From: Alphaproteobacteria bacterium
GTDB lineage: Bacteria > Pseudomonadota > Alphaproteobacteria > CACIAM-22H2
NCBI GenBank assembly: GCA_016793165.1
Contig: JAEULA010000016.1
Location: 124,001 to 188,000 of the forward strand
Reading direction: 5' to 3'
DNA: 64,000 nt
Shown here: positions 44,082 through 52,799 of the stretch, one piece after another
How the letters are laid out: each line of letters starts with the position of its first letter
Position numbering within the stretch: the stretch's first letter is position 1
Notes under the pieces: model-generated
Seen by the model: the letters and a program-made list of their open reading frames with translations, nothing else
What the model was told of the DNA's origin: nothing
Databases searched by the model: none
Position numbers and translations under genes: made by a program

Positions 44082-45124
44082 GCGACGTCTCCGCATTGCT
44101 GGAGGAGTCGGTCGCGCGCGCGCTCGCCGCGCATGCGGACCGCAAGGCCGATGCTGCGATGCGCGCGGGGTCCCTGCCCGAACCTCTGCGGACCGAGATC
44201 GCCGGCCTCGGCATCGGCCATGCCCTGCTCCCCGAGGACGCCGGCGGCGCCGGGTGCGGCTGGCGCGACATCATGCCAGTCCTGCGCGCCCTCGGCCGCG
44301 CCGCCGCGCCGCTGCCGGTCGCCGAGGAGATGGTCGCGCGCCGGCTCGTCGAGCGAGCCGGCCTGCCGCAGCCGGACGGCCTGGTGACGTTGGCTCCGGA
44401 CGCCGGGGCGATGGTCGTCGCCGCGGACGGCTCGCTGTCCGGCACCCTGGCGGGCGTGCCGTGGGGGCGCTTCGCCTCGGCCTTCGTCATCGAGACGAAC
44501 GGCCCCGGCGGGCGGGAGATCGTCCTGCTCCCGGCCGCGGCGATCGCGTGCGAACACGACGCGAACCTGGCCGGCGAGCCGCGCGACCTTCTCTCGTTCC
44601 GCGGCGTTCAGGCGATCGGTCGCGGCCCGGCCCGCGGGCCGACGTTGCGCGGCGTCGGCGCGGCGATGCGCGCCGGCCTGATCGCCGGCGCCGTCCAGGG
44701 CGCGCAGCACCGCGCGGTCGCCTACGCCGGCGAGCGACAGCAGTTCGGCAAGCCGCTCGCGGCCTTCCAGGCCATCCAGCAGCAGCTCGCCGTACTCGCC
44801 GAGGAATCGCTCGCCGCCGACATGGCCGCCCGAGGCGCCTTCGCCGCGCTCGAAGGGCCGGATGCCGAGGTCTGGTGCGCGATCGCGCGGCTGCGCGCCG
44901 ACGATGCCGCCAGCGGGGCGATCGCCATCGCGCACCAGGTCCACGGCGCCATCGGGTTCACTCGCGAGCACGATCTCCATCGCCTCACGACGCGATTGAT
45001 GTCGTGGCGCGCGGAATTCGGCAGCACGGGCGAATGGTCGGCCTGGCTGGCGGGGCAGGTCGGCGGCGACGCCCGCCTGTGGGACCGCGTCGTCACTTGG
45101 AGCGCCGCGGTCTCCACGCCCTGA
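44078..45124 (+). CDS. Acyl-CoA dehydrogenase family protein (small subunit-like)
   Basis: 348 aa, divergent relative of the acyl-CoA dehydrogenases. The middle domain is reduced, and the usual catalytic Glu is not evident from simple inspection. C-terminal features AVAYAGERQQFGKPLAAFQA and HQVHGAIGFTREHDLHRLT are conserved. Start ATG 44078 overlaps the preceding stop by 4 nt. Heterodimeric acyl-CoA dehydrogenases of this type divide FAD and catalytic duties between two unequal subunits (known for FadE-type pairs), which fits the coupling here. Confidence 0.88.
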   Translation: MSDVSALLEESVARALAAHADRKADAAMRAGSLPEPLRTEIAGLGIGHALLPEDAGGAGCGWRDIMPVLRALGRAAAPLPVAEEMVARRLVERAGLPQPDGLVTLAPDAGAMVVAADGSLSGTLAGVPWGRFASAFVIETNGPGGREIVLLPAAAIACEHDANLAGEPRDLLSFRGVQAIGRGPARGPTLRGVGAAMRAGLIAGAVQGAQHRAVAYAGERQQFGKPLAAFQAIQQQLAVLAEESLAADMAARGAFAALEGPDAEVWCAIARLRADDAASGAIAIAHQVHGAIGFTREHDLHRLTTRLMSWRAEFGSTGEWSAWLAGQVGGDARLWDRVVTWSAAVSTP

Positions 45125-45131
45125 TCCCGGC

Positions 45132-45153
45132 CGCGCCGGCCTCAGCCGGCGCG
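45132..45153. terminator. Convergent hairpin between acyl-CoA dehydrogenase and tetR genes
   Basis: A 9 bp stem (CGCGCCGGC / GCCGGCGCG) with a CTCA loop lies between the two convergent stops and includes the tetR stop codon. It is likely bidirectional. T-runs are lacking. Confidence 0.55.
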
Positions 45154-45786
45154 ATCGGGCACGTCGTCGAACAGGCCGCCCCGGATCGCGCGCATGTAGG
45201 TGCGGACCGTCTCGTCGTCGGTCGCGCCGCCCGCCATCGCAGCGCGCTGCGGCGACACGCTCAGGCGCATCGCCAAGTAGTCGCGTGCGCCAAGCAGCAT
45301 GTAGACCATCTTCTCGATCTCGGAGTCGGAAACGCGCGGCGCGCCCGCCCTCTGGCGCTCCGCGCGCAGGGCGCGGACATAGCCCGCGACCATGTTGTTC
45401 ATGTGCTCGCGATGCGCCTCCGGCGCGAAGGTCTCCGCTTCGCGCAGCACGCGATAGAAGCCGGGATTGCTGCGGAGGAACTGCAGATACGCGCGGATCC
45501 GCGCCTCCTCGCGCGCCGCGAACCCCTTCTCCGCGCGCACCTTGTCGGCGATCTCGGTCACCATCAGCTTGCCGATCTCCGGCAGCAGGTGGGAGAAGAG
45601 CTCGTCGCGCGATTCGAAGTAGTTGTAGAAGGTCCCCTGCGCGACCTCGGCCGACATCGTGATGCGTGCGATCGACGCGCCGGCATAGCCGAAGCGCCCG
45701 ACGACGGTGACCGCGGCCTCGAGCAGCGCGCGCCGGATCGCCTCCGACTTCTCCGCACGCGAGACGCGGGTGCCGCCGCGGCGCAT
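45142..45786 (-). CDS. TetR/AcrR family transcriptional regulator
   Basis: 214 aa from ATG 45786; a GTG at 45840 would add 18 basic residues and cannot be excluded. The helix-turn-helix (about 15-60) contains YAGASIARITMSAEVAQGTF and YNYFESRDELF. The C-terminal part has the helical ligand-binding domain with REAETFAPEAHREHM. It is the last gene after the TRAP transporter genes on minus and convergent with the acyl-CoA dehydrogenases. Related dyads upstream of the TRAP, hydantoinase and dehydrogenase clusters make it a candidate regional regulator. Confidence 0.9.
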   Translation of the reverse strand: MRRGGTRVSRAEKSEAIRRALLEAAVTVVGRFGYAGASIARITMSAEVAQGTFYNYFESRDELFSHLLPEIGKLMVTEIADKVRAEKGFAAREEARIRAYLQFLRSNPGFYRVLREAETFAPEAHREHMNNMVAGYVRALRAERQRAGAPRVSDSEIEKMVYMLLGARDYLAMRLSVSPQRAAMAGGATDDETVRTYMRAIRGGLFDDVPDRAG

Positions 45787-45867
45787 GGCGGTCCCGGTCT
45801 TCGCACGCTTGCTCCTGCTGGGCTTCTTAGGGTGCGGCACGGCGTATCCGTCCGGTCGGGAAGCGTG

Positions 45868-45911
45868 GGCGGAGCCTTGCGCAGCCGCCGGAAATCTCGC
45901 AAGGCTCCGCC
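45868..45911. terminator. Long hairpin between dctP-like and tetR genes
   Basis: 14 bp perfect arms GGCGGAGCCTTGCG (45868-45881) and CGCAAGGCTCCGCC (45898-45911) enclose a 16 nt loop. No T-run follows on the minus strand, so it may be a weak terminator or a stability element that reduces tetR readthrough. Confidence 0.6.
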
Positions 45912-45917
45912 GCGACC

Positions 45918-46901
45918 TCACAGCGCCTGGATCTGCTGGTAGGCACCCGGACCGTAGACCTCGTTCGCGAGGCGCTCGCCGACCGGCTGCATGATCTTCG
46001 ACAGCTCGGCGCTGTCGAGGGTCAGCACCGTCCCCGCCCCGTTGCGCTGCTCCCAGAGCTTGAAGTCCTCGGCCGCCTGCCGCTTCGCGGCGCCGAAGTA
46101 GTGCTCCCCGACGATCTCGTTGAACAGGCCGACGAAGATGTCGCGCTGCTGCGGGCTCATGCGGTTCCAGCAGCGCTCCGAGCACCAGAACTTCTCGGTC
46201 CCGACCCCGAAGTCGTTCGACACGACGTGCTTGCAGACCTCGTTGAACCGGCTGGCGAGCATCACGTTGACGAGCGTGATCAGCCCGGCCACGAGATTCT
46301 GCTGCAGGGCCAGGTAGACCTCGTTGAAGGGCACGGGCGTCGCCGAGATGCTCAGGGCCTTCGCCGCCTCGGTATAGGCCTCGAACGGCGGCACGCGGAT
46401 CTTCATGCCGGCGAGATCCTTCCATCCGCCGATCTTCTCCTTGGTTCCGACGTTGAACGAGCCGGAGCTGCCGAGGCCGATCAGGCGGGCCTTGTAGCGG
46501 GCCTGCGCGACGCCGCGCGCTTTCTCGAACAGCGGCGAGCGCGAGATCCGCAGCGCGTGGTCCAGGTCGCGCATCAGGAACGGGACGTAGAACACGTCGA
46601 GCTCGCGCATGCCGCTATAGCCGGTGTTCGCGATGTCCATCGTCCCGACGGAAATGCTCTCGAGGATCGACTGCTCGCTCCCGGCGTTCAGAAGCAGTTG
46701 GCCCTTGATCGCGCCGGAGGTGCGCTCCTCCAGCATGCGCAGGAAGCGCGCCGCGAAGAGGTTCGACAGCGCCTGCTCGCCGCTCGAATTCGCGAAGCGG
46801 ATCGTCAGGGCCTGGGCGTTGGCGTGGCCGATGATGGCCGGCGCGGCCATCGCTCCCGCGAGCGCGCGCGACACCGCGCGGCGGCTTACCTGTCTCGACA
46901 T
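45918..46901 (-). CDS. TRAP transporter substrate-binding protein (DctP family)
   Basis: 327 aa periplasmic receptor with a twin-arginine-like signal (SRRAVSRALAG) and cleavage near HANAQ (about residue 30). The DctP core is visible: GSEQSILESISVGTMDIANTG (about 84-100), and the conserved Arg region WKDLAGMKIRVPPFEAY, where Arg binds the carboxylate of the ligand. GAGGAGGAAG precedes the ATG. The permease subunits are just upstream on the same strand. Organic acids are the usual ligands. Confidence 0.93.
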   Translation of the reverse strand: MSRQVSRRAVSRALAGAMAAPAIIGHANAQALTIRFANSSGEQALSNLFAARFLRMLEERTSGAIKGQLLLNAGSEQSILESISVGTMDIANTGYSGMRELDVFYVPFLMRDLDHALRISRSPLFEKARGVAQARYKARLIGLGSSGSFNVGTKEKIGGWKDLAGMKIRVPPFEAYTEAAKALSISATPVPFNEVYLALQQNLVAGLITLVNVMLASRFNEVCKHVVSNDFGVGTEKFWCSERCWNRMSPQQRDIFVGLFNEIVGEHYFGAAKRQAAEDFKLWEQRNGAGTVLTLDSAELSKIMQPVGERLANEVYGPGAYQQIQAL

Positions 46902-46956
46902 GACGTCTTCCTCCTCATGGGTTGGTTGCAGATGTTGAACGGCGACGACGACGGCC

Positions 46957-48258
46957 TCAGCCCTGTACCGGCATCAGCCAGTGCGGCAGCCACAGCGACA
47001 GCGCCGGGACATAGGTCACCAGCATCATCACCGCGACCAGGATGATCAGGTAGGGGATGCTCGCGCGGAAGACGGCCGCGACCTCGGTCCGGCCGATCAC
47101 GGCCACGACGTTGAGGATGAGCCCCACGGGCGGCGTGAGCAGCCCGAGGATCAGGTTGATCACCATCACGACGGCGAGCTGGATCTGATTGACGCCGAGG
47201 GCCTCGAACATCGGGAACGTGATCGGCACGAGCACCAGCATCACGGGCAGCGGCTCCATGAACGTGCCGAGCAGCAGCAGCAGAACGTTGAAGATCAGCA
47301 GCAGGACGTTCACGTCGCGCGAGATCTGCAGCATCGAGTGCGTCAGGATCTCGCCGAACTGCTCGTACACCGCGAGCCACGAGAACATCTGCGCGGCGCC
47401 GACCGTCAGCATGATGATCGAGGACAACAGCATCGCGTTCGCCGCGCACTGGATCACCACGCGCCAGGACATGGTGCGATAGACGAAGACGCCGAGGCCG
47501 AGCACGTAGAGCACGAGCACGGCCGCCGCCTCGGTGGGCGTCGCGATGCCGGAGGTGATGCTCCGCATGATCAGCAGCGGCGCCGCCAGCGGCAGGGCCG
47601 CGCGCCCGAGCGCGTCGAAGCGCTCGGTCCAGCTTGCCCGCGGTTCAACCGGGTAGCCCTTTTGCCGCGAGATGAAGTAGGTCAGCGCCAGCATCGAGAC
47701 CGTCATCAGGATGCCCGGCACGACGCCGGCAAGGAAGAGCTGGCCGACGGAGAGGTTGGCAATCGAGGCGATCAGGACGAACGAGATCGAGGGCGGGATG
47801 ATCGGCCCGACGGTCGACGAGGCTGCCACCACCGCGCAGGCGAAGTCCGTCGGGTAGCCGCGCTTCTTCATCTCGGGGATCGTCACCGTCCCGGTCGCCG
47901 CGGCATCGGCGATCGCCGAGCCGGACACTCCGGAAAGGATGAAGTTCGTGGTCACCGCCACGTTGGCGAGGCCGCCGCGGATGTGCCCCATGTAGGCGAG
48001 GGCGAAGCGCACGAGCCGCTCGGTGACGCCGGTCACGGACATGAGCTCGCCGGCGAAGATGAACAGCGGGATCGCGATGAGCGAGAAGGTGTCGACGCCG
48101 TCGAGCATCTGCTGCGGCAGGAGCTCGTAGGGGATCCCGTCCCCGCCCAGGTCGGCGAGCACCATGTAGGCGAGGCAGGCGACCGCGATGGCCCACGCGA
48201 TCTCCATGCCGAGGAAGATGAAGAGGACCAGAAGGCAGATCAGCGTGAGCAGCAGCAT
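46957..48258 (-). CDS. TRAP transporter large permease (DctM family)
   Basis: 433 aa inner-membrane protein with about 12 hydrophobic helices. Family features: FIFAGELMSVTGVTERLVRF (about 66-85), the SGSAIADAAATGTVTIPEM motif (about 113-131) and GLLTPPVGLILN near the C-terminus. It uses the sodium gradient to import the ligand presented by DctP. The gene starts 14 nt after the small permease stop. Confidence 0.94.
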   Translation of the reverse strand: MLLLTLICLLVLFIFLGMEIAWAIAVACLAYMVLADLGGDGIPYELLPQQMLDGVDTFSLIAIPLFIFAGELMSVTGVTERLVRFALAYMGHIRGGLANVAVTTNFILSGVSGSAIADAAATGTVTIPEMKKRGYPTDFACAVVAASSTVGPIIPPSISFVLIASIANLSVGQLFLAGVVPGILMTVSMLALTYFISRQKGYPVEPRASWTERFDALGRAALPLAAPLLIMRSITSGIATPTEAAAVLVLYVLGLGVFVYRTMSWRVVIQCAANAMLLSSIIMLTVGAAQMFSWLAVYEQFGEILTHSMLQISRDVNVLLLIFNVLLLLLGTFMEPLPVMLVLVPITFPMFEALGVNQIQLAVVMVINLILGLLTPPVGLILNVVAVIGRTEVAAVFRASIPYLIILVAVMMLVTYVPALSLWLPHWLMPVQG

Positions 48259-48272
48259 GGGCGCGAGCGACC

Positions 48273-48761
48273 TCAGTACCGGATGCCGCGGACGGACTTG
48301 CTGAGCTGGACCAGCTGCGCCACGAACATGAGCGCGGCGCCGATCGCGATCGGCATCCGCAGGACGGCGTTGCTCCAGCCCGTCGACAGCATCGTGCCGG
48401 TGAACCCGAGCCGCACCAGCGGCAGGCTGTACCAGAACACGACCGCGAGGAGCGCCAGGACCATCAGGTGCATCGCGACCTCCAGCACCATGCGCAGCCG
48501 CGCCGACATGACATCGAGCAGCATGGTCACCCGCAGGTTGAGGTTCACGCAGATGGCGAGGGGACAGGCGAGGAAGATGCCCCAGATGAAGATGATCCGC
48601 GGGACGTCCTCGCCCCAGAGCGGCGGCGCGTTGAAGAAGTAGCGCGCGACGATGACGTAGAGGACCACAGCGGTGAGCGTGATCATCGACGCCGCGGCAA
48701 GGAGATAGAAGCAGCGTCCGACGACACCCTTCGGCTCATGGGGATTGGGGGCGAGATCCAT
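48273..48761 (-). CDS. TRAP transporter small permease (DctQ family)
   Basis: 162 aa with four hydrophobic helices; the family-typical WGEDVPRIIFIWGIFLACPL (about 54-73) is present. First gene of the TRAP unit (small permease, large permease, binding protein, then tetR), with GGAG before the ATG. It diverges from the hydantoinase A gene; the 198 bp between them carry two operator-like motifs. Confidence 0.92.
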   Translation of the reverse strand: MDLAPNPHEPKGVVGRCFYLLAAASMITLTAVVLYVIVARYFFNAPPLWGEDVPRIIFIWGIFLACPLAICVNLNLRVTMLLDVMSARLRMVLEVAMHLMVLALLAVVFWYSLPLVRLGFTGTMLSTGWSNAVLRMPIAIGAALMFVAQLVQLSKSVRGIRY

Positions 48762-48821
48762 GCAGCTCCTTCGTCACCCAGACGCCATCGGCGGCCGCAG
48801 CCCCGGCAGACTGGCAAGGAG

Positions 48822-48835
48822 TGAATCATGAGTCA
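48822..48835. promoter_or_regulatory. Operator-like dyad, site 1 of the shared motif
   Basis: TGAATCATGAGTCA is an imperfect palindrome and overlaps a TTGACT (-35-like) on the minus strand, 17 nt from a weak CAGTCT. It matches TGAACCATGGGTCA at 53627 in 12 of 14 positions. The position suits repression of the TRAP operon. Confidence 0.5.
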
Positions 48836-48867
48836 ACGATCAGCGAGCGTCGGCGCTCGGTGAGCGA

Positions 48868-48881
48868 TGAACCATTCTTCA
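48868..48881. promoter_or_regulatory. Operator-like motif, site 2 in the TRAP/hydantoinase intergenic region
   Basis: TGAACCATTCTTCA matches the motif at 53627 at 11 of 14 positions, with an exact TGAACCAT half-site. It lies nearer the hydantoinase A gene, suggesting a pair of sites controlling both divergent promoters. Confidence 0.4.
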
Positions 48882-48959
48882 TTTCGTTGCGACCGGAGGT
48901 GGCCTCTGACACACTTCGGCACGTCGCGTGCCGGTCGACCGCGCGCAGGGGAGCGGACC

Positions 48960-51035
48960 ATGGGATTGACTGTCGGAATCGATGTCGGCGGCACATTCAC
49001 CGACTTCGCGCTCATGGACGGGGCGACCGGCGAGCTCCGCCTCGGCAAGGTGCTCACCAGCGCGGACGATCCGTCCCGCGCCGTCCTGTCGGGCCTGACC
49101 GCGCTCCTCGATTCCGCCGGCCTTGACGCGCGCGATCTGGTGCACGCCGTCCACGCCACCACGATCGCGACGAACACGGTGATCCAGCGCCGCGGCGAGG
49201 CGACCGCGCTGCTCACGACCGCCGGCTTCCGGGACCTCCTGCTGATCGGGCGCCAGCGCCGCTTCGAGCTCTACGACAACTCGATCGGCAAGCCGCGTCC
49301 CATCGTCCCGCGCGAGCTCTGTTTCGAGGTGGGCGGTCGGCTGATGTGGGACGGCAGCGAGCGCACGCCGCTCGACGAGGACGCCGTGCGCGCCGCGGCG
49401 CGCGAGATGCGGGCCCGCGGCGCCGTCTCCGTCGCCGTCTGCTTCATCCACAGCTACGTCAATCCCGTCCACGAGCGGCGCGCGCGCGAGCTGATCGCCG
49501 AGGCCGCGCCCGAGCTGCTGGTGTCGCTCTCCTCGGAGATCTCGCCCGTCTATCGCGAGTACGAACGCGCCAGTACGACGGCGCTCAACGCCTACGTGAT
49601 GCCCGCGGTGAGCGCCTATATCGGCCGCATCGAGGACGGCCTCGCCGAGCTGGGGCGCCGGCGGACGCTCTACATCATGCAGTCCAACGGCGGCATCGCC
49701 TCCGGCGACTACGTGCGGCGCCATCCGATCCGCATCATCGAATCCGGCCCGGCGGCCGGGGTGCTCACCGCGGCGCGCTATGGCGATGCGGCCGGCACCG
49801 ACAACCTCATCTCCTTCGACATGGGCGGCACCACCGCGAAGGTGTGCCTGATCGAGAAGGGGCGACCCGGGATGACCGAGATCTTCGAGGTCGACATGAT
49901 CAACCTGAAGCCGAACAGCGGCATCCCGATGAACATCCCGGCCATCGACCTCGTCGAGATCGGCGCAGGCGGCGGCTCGATCGCGAGCCTCGAGATGGGG
50001 GCGATCAAGGTCGGACCGATCAGCGCGGGTTCGGCCCCCGGGCCGATCTGCTACGGCCTCGGCGGCAAGCGGCCGACGGTCACCGACGCCAACCTCGTCC
50101 TGGGCTACCTGAATGCCGACTACTTCCTCGGCGGCGAGATGAAGCTCGACGTGGCGGGCGCCCGTGCCGGCCTCGCGGAGCAGATCGCCGCGCCGCTCGG
50201 GGTCCCGCTCGAGGAGGCGGCATGGGGCGTCTACGAGGTTGTGACCGCGCAGATGGCCCAGGCCGCGCGCGCCGTGTCGATCGGCAAGGGCCGCGATCCG
50301 CGCCAGTTCGCGCTCGTGCCGTTCGGCGGAGCCGGCCCGCTGCATGGCGCACAGCTCGCGCGACAGCTCGGCTGCAAGCGCGTCGTGTTTCCCAAAGGCG
50401 CGGGCGTCGAGACGGCGATCGGGCTGCTGATGGCCGACCCCGCCTTCGACGTGGCGCGCACGAGCATCCTTCCTCTTGCGCCCGAGGCCCTGCCGAAGGT
50501 GAACGCGATCCTCGCCGATCTGACCGCGGACACGATGCGCGAGCTCGACGCCTGCGGCCTCGACGGGGACCGGCGGCTCGTGCCGAGCTGCGACATGCGC
50601 TTCGTCGGCCAGGGCTACGAGCTGACCGTCCAGCTGCCGCCCGGCCCCTACACCGCCGCCGACATCCCGCGCATCCGCCAGGCCTTCCTCGCGGCCTATT
50701 CGGCGGCCTACGGCGAGCGGGCCTTCGATCCGAAGGCCGCGATCGAAGGCGTGCTGTGGCGTCTGTCCGCCTCGATCAAGACGGCCGGCCTGACGATGCG
50801 GGACCTGCCGGCCGGCGAGACCGACGCGAGGCGTGCGCTCAAGGGCCGGCGCCCCGCCTATTTCCGAGAGTGGGGGCGCGCCGACGCGTGCGACGTCTAC
50901 GACCGCTACCGGCTCGGGGCGGGCTGCGAGTTCGCCGGGCCGGCGATCATCGAGGAGAAGGAGTCGACGATCGTCCTGCCGCCGGGTACGCGCGCGCGCG
51001 TCGACCGCAAGGGCAACCTGATCGTCGACCTGTGA
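48960..51035 (+). CDS. Hydantoinase A / oxoprolinase family protein
   Basis: 691 aa ATP-using subunit of a hydantoinase, oxoprolinase or acetophenone/acetone-carboxylase-like enzyme. Motifs: DVGGTFTDF (about 7-15), HATTIATNT, a second phosphate-loop-like DMGGTTAK near 285, and GQGYELTVQLP near the C-terminal part. ATG 48960 has GGGAGC upstream. It precedes its HyuB partner, the reverse of the order at 23649-27512. The location beside the TRAP transporter suggests action on the imported acid or amide. Confidence 0.9.
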   Translation: MGLTVGIDVGGTFTDFALMDGATGELRLGKVLTSADDPSRAVLSGLTALLDSAGLDARDLVHAVHATTIATNTVIQRRGEATALLTTAGFRDLLLIGRQRRFELYDNSIGKPRPIVPRELCFEVGGRLMWDGSERTPLDEDAVRAAAREMRARGAVSVAVCFIHSYVNPVHERRARELIAEAAPELLVSLSSEISPVYREYERASTTALNAYVMPAVSAYIGRIEDGLAELGRRRTLYIMQSNGGIASGDYVRRHPIRIIESGPAAGVLTAARYGDAAGTDNLISFDMGGTTAKVCLIEKGRPGMTEIFEVDMINLKPNSGIPMNIPAIDLVEIGAGGGSIASLEMGAIKVGPISAGSAPGPICYGLGGKRPTVTDANLVLGYLNADYFLGGEMKLDVAGARAGLAEQIAAPLGVPLEEAAWGVYEVVTAQMAQAARAVSIGKGRDPRQFALVPFGGAGPLHGAQLARQLGCKRVVFPKGAGVETAIGLLMADPAFDVARTSILPLAPEALPKVNAILADLTADTMRELDACGLDGDRRLVPSCDMRFVGQGYELTVQLPPGPYTAADIPRIRQAFLAAYSAAYGERAFDPKAAIEGVLWRLSASIKTAGLTMRDLPAGETDARRALKGRRPAYFREWGRADACDVYDRYRLGAGCEFAGPAIIEEKESTIVLPPGTRARVDRKGNLIVDL

Positions 51036-51053
51036 GACCGAGGGAGAGCGCGC

Positions 51054-52787
51054 ATGACCATCCAGGTTGATCCCGTCACGTTCTCGGTCATCTGGGGCGG
51101 CCTCGTCTCGGCCTCGGCCGAGATGGGCGCAACGCTGCGCCGGACCGCCTATTCGAGCGCGGTGCGCGAAGGCACCGACTACTCGACGGGCATGTTCGAC
51201 GCCGAGGGGAACATGGTGAGCCAGGGCGACTACAGCCCCGGCCATCTCGGCTCGATGGCCTACACCGTCGGCAAGATGCTGCAGTACTACCCGGCCGACA
51301 CGCTCAGGCCCGGGGACGCGATCATCTCGAACGATCCGGGAATCGGCTCCGGCCACCTTCCGGACGTCTACATGGTGTGCCCGATCTTCTTCGACGACGA
51401 GCTGATCGGCTTCGCCGTCAACATCGCGCACCAGATCGACATCGGCGGCGCCGGCTCCGGCTCGCAGGTCGTGCACGGCATCCTCGACAACTACCAGGAG
51501 GGTATCCGCTTCCTGCCCACGATGCTCTACCGCGCGGGCGAGCCGTCGGAGGAAATCTTCCGCATCATCGAGGCGAACGTGCGCATGGCGGCCGAGGTCA
51601 TCGGCGACATCCGCGCGCAGTACATCGCCAACCAGGCCGGCGGCGCCCGCATGCAGGCGCTGGCGCGCAGCTACGGCGTGCCGGTGCTGCGCCAGGCGAT
51701 GCGCGACCTCATCGAGCGCAGCGAGGTCGAGATGCGCGAGGCGATCAATCGCCTCAAGTCCGGCACCTATCATTTCGAGGACCGCCTCGACGACGTCGGC
51801 CCCGACACCGAGCCCGTCGTCGCCAAGGTCGCGGTCACCATCGCCGACGGCACGGTCACGGTCGACTGGACTGGCAGCGGACCGCAGCGGGAGGCCGGGC
51901 TGAACGCCTATCTCTCCTACACCAACGCCTACGCGCTCGCGGCGGTGAAGGCCGTCACGTTGCCGCTGCTGCCGCAGAACGCCGGCCTGATGAGGACGAT
52001 CCGCACCGTCGCACCCGAGGGATGCTTCTTCAATCCGCGCCGGCCCGCGCCGTGCGGCGGCCGCGCGACCGTCTCGCACCGCATCTACGAGGTGATCATG
52101 GGCGCGCTCGCGCAGGCCGCGCCCGACAAAGTGATCGCCGCGAACTCGCACTTCTTCAACCCGAACATCGGCATCCACAATCCGCGCACCGGCCGGATGT
52201 CGATCGTGTGGGAGACGATCATCGGCGGTGTCGGCGCCCGCGAGGGGGCGGACGGCGCCGAGGCCCTCGCCTCGCCCTGGAACGGCACGAACATGCCGGC
52301 GGAGATGCAGGAGATCAGCTGCCCGATCCTGGTCGAGCGCGTCGAGCTCATCCCGGACAGCGCCGGACCCGGCCGGTGGCGCGGCGGCTCGGGCATGCGC
52401 AAGGACATGCGCATGCTGGCGCCGGACGGGAACTTCTACAATCTCGGCGACCGCCACCGCTTCGCGCCGTACGGACTCGCCGGCGGCAAGCCCGGGGCGC
52501 TCGGCCGCACGATCGTCACGTCGGCCGGCGGCGACTCCCGCGCGGTCCATTCCAAGGGCAACTACCGGCTGGGCGAGGGCGACGTCGTCAGCTGGCAGAC
52601 CGCGGGCGCGGGCGGATTCGGCGATCCGCTCGAGCGCGATCCCGCCGCCGTCCTTCGCGACGTCCTCGGGAACTTCGTCTCGCGGGAGTCCGCCAAGCGC
52701 GACTACGGCGTCGTGCTCGCGGGCGCGCCGCTGGCTGTCGACGCGGTGGCGACCGAGAAGCTGCGCCGCGAGATGCGCGCCGCCTGA
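51054..52787 (+). CDS. Hydantoinase B / oxoprolinase family protein
   Basis: 577 aa partner of the preceding HyuA, 18 bp downstream. The family signature VIWGGLVSASAEMGATLRRT (about 9-28), NDPGIGSGHLPDVYMVCPIF, and the glycine-rich TAGAGGFGDPLERDP (near 510) identify it. Together they would catalyse ATP-dependent cyclic amide hydrolysis or, as in acetophenone carboxylase, a carboxylation. A separate biotin or gamma subunit is not visible. The gene ends just before the convergent uncharacterised gene. Confidence 0.9.
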   Translation: MTIQVDPVTFSVIWGGLVSASAEMGATLRRTAYSSAVREGTDYSTGMFDAEGNMVSQGDYSPGHLGSMAYTVGKMLQYYPADTLRPGDAIISNDPGIGSGHLPDVYMVCPIFFDDELIGFAVNIAHQIDIGGAGSGSQVVHGILDNYQEGIRFLPTMLYRAGEPSEEIFRIIEANVRMAAEVIGDIRAQYIANQAGGARMQALARSYGVPVLRQAMRDLIERSEVEMREAINRLKSGTYHFEDRLDDVGPDTEPVVAKVAVTIADGTVTVDWTGSGPQREAGLNAYLSYTNAYALAAVKAVTLPLLPQNAGLMRTIRTVAPEGCFFNPRRPAPCGGRATVSHRIYEVIMGALAQAAPDKVIAANSHFFNPNIGIHNPRTGRMSIVWETIIGGVGAREGADGAEALASPWNGTNMPAEMQEISCPILVERVELIPDSAGPGRWRGGSGMRKDMRMLAPDGNFYNLGDRHRFAPYGLAGGKPGALGRTIVTSAGGDSRAVHSKGNYRLGEGDVVSWQTAGAGGFGDPLERDPAAVLRDVLGNFVSRESAKRDYGVVLAGAPLAVDAVATEKLRREMRAA

Positions 52788-52799
52788 GCGCGGCGCGCC

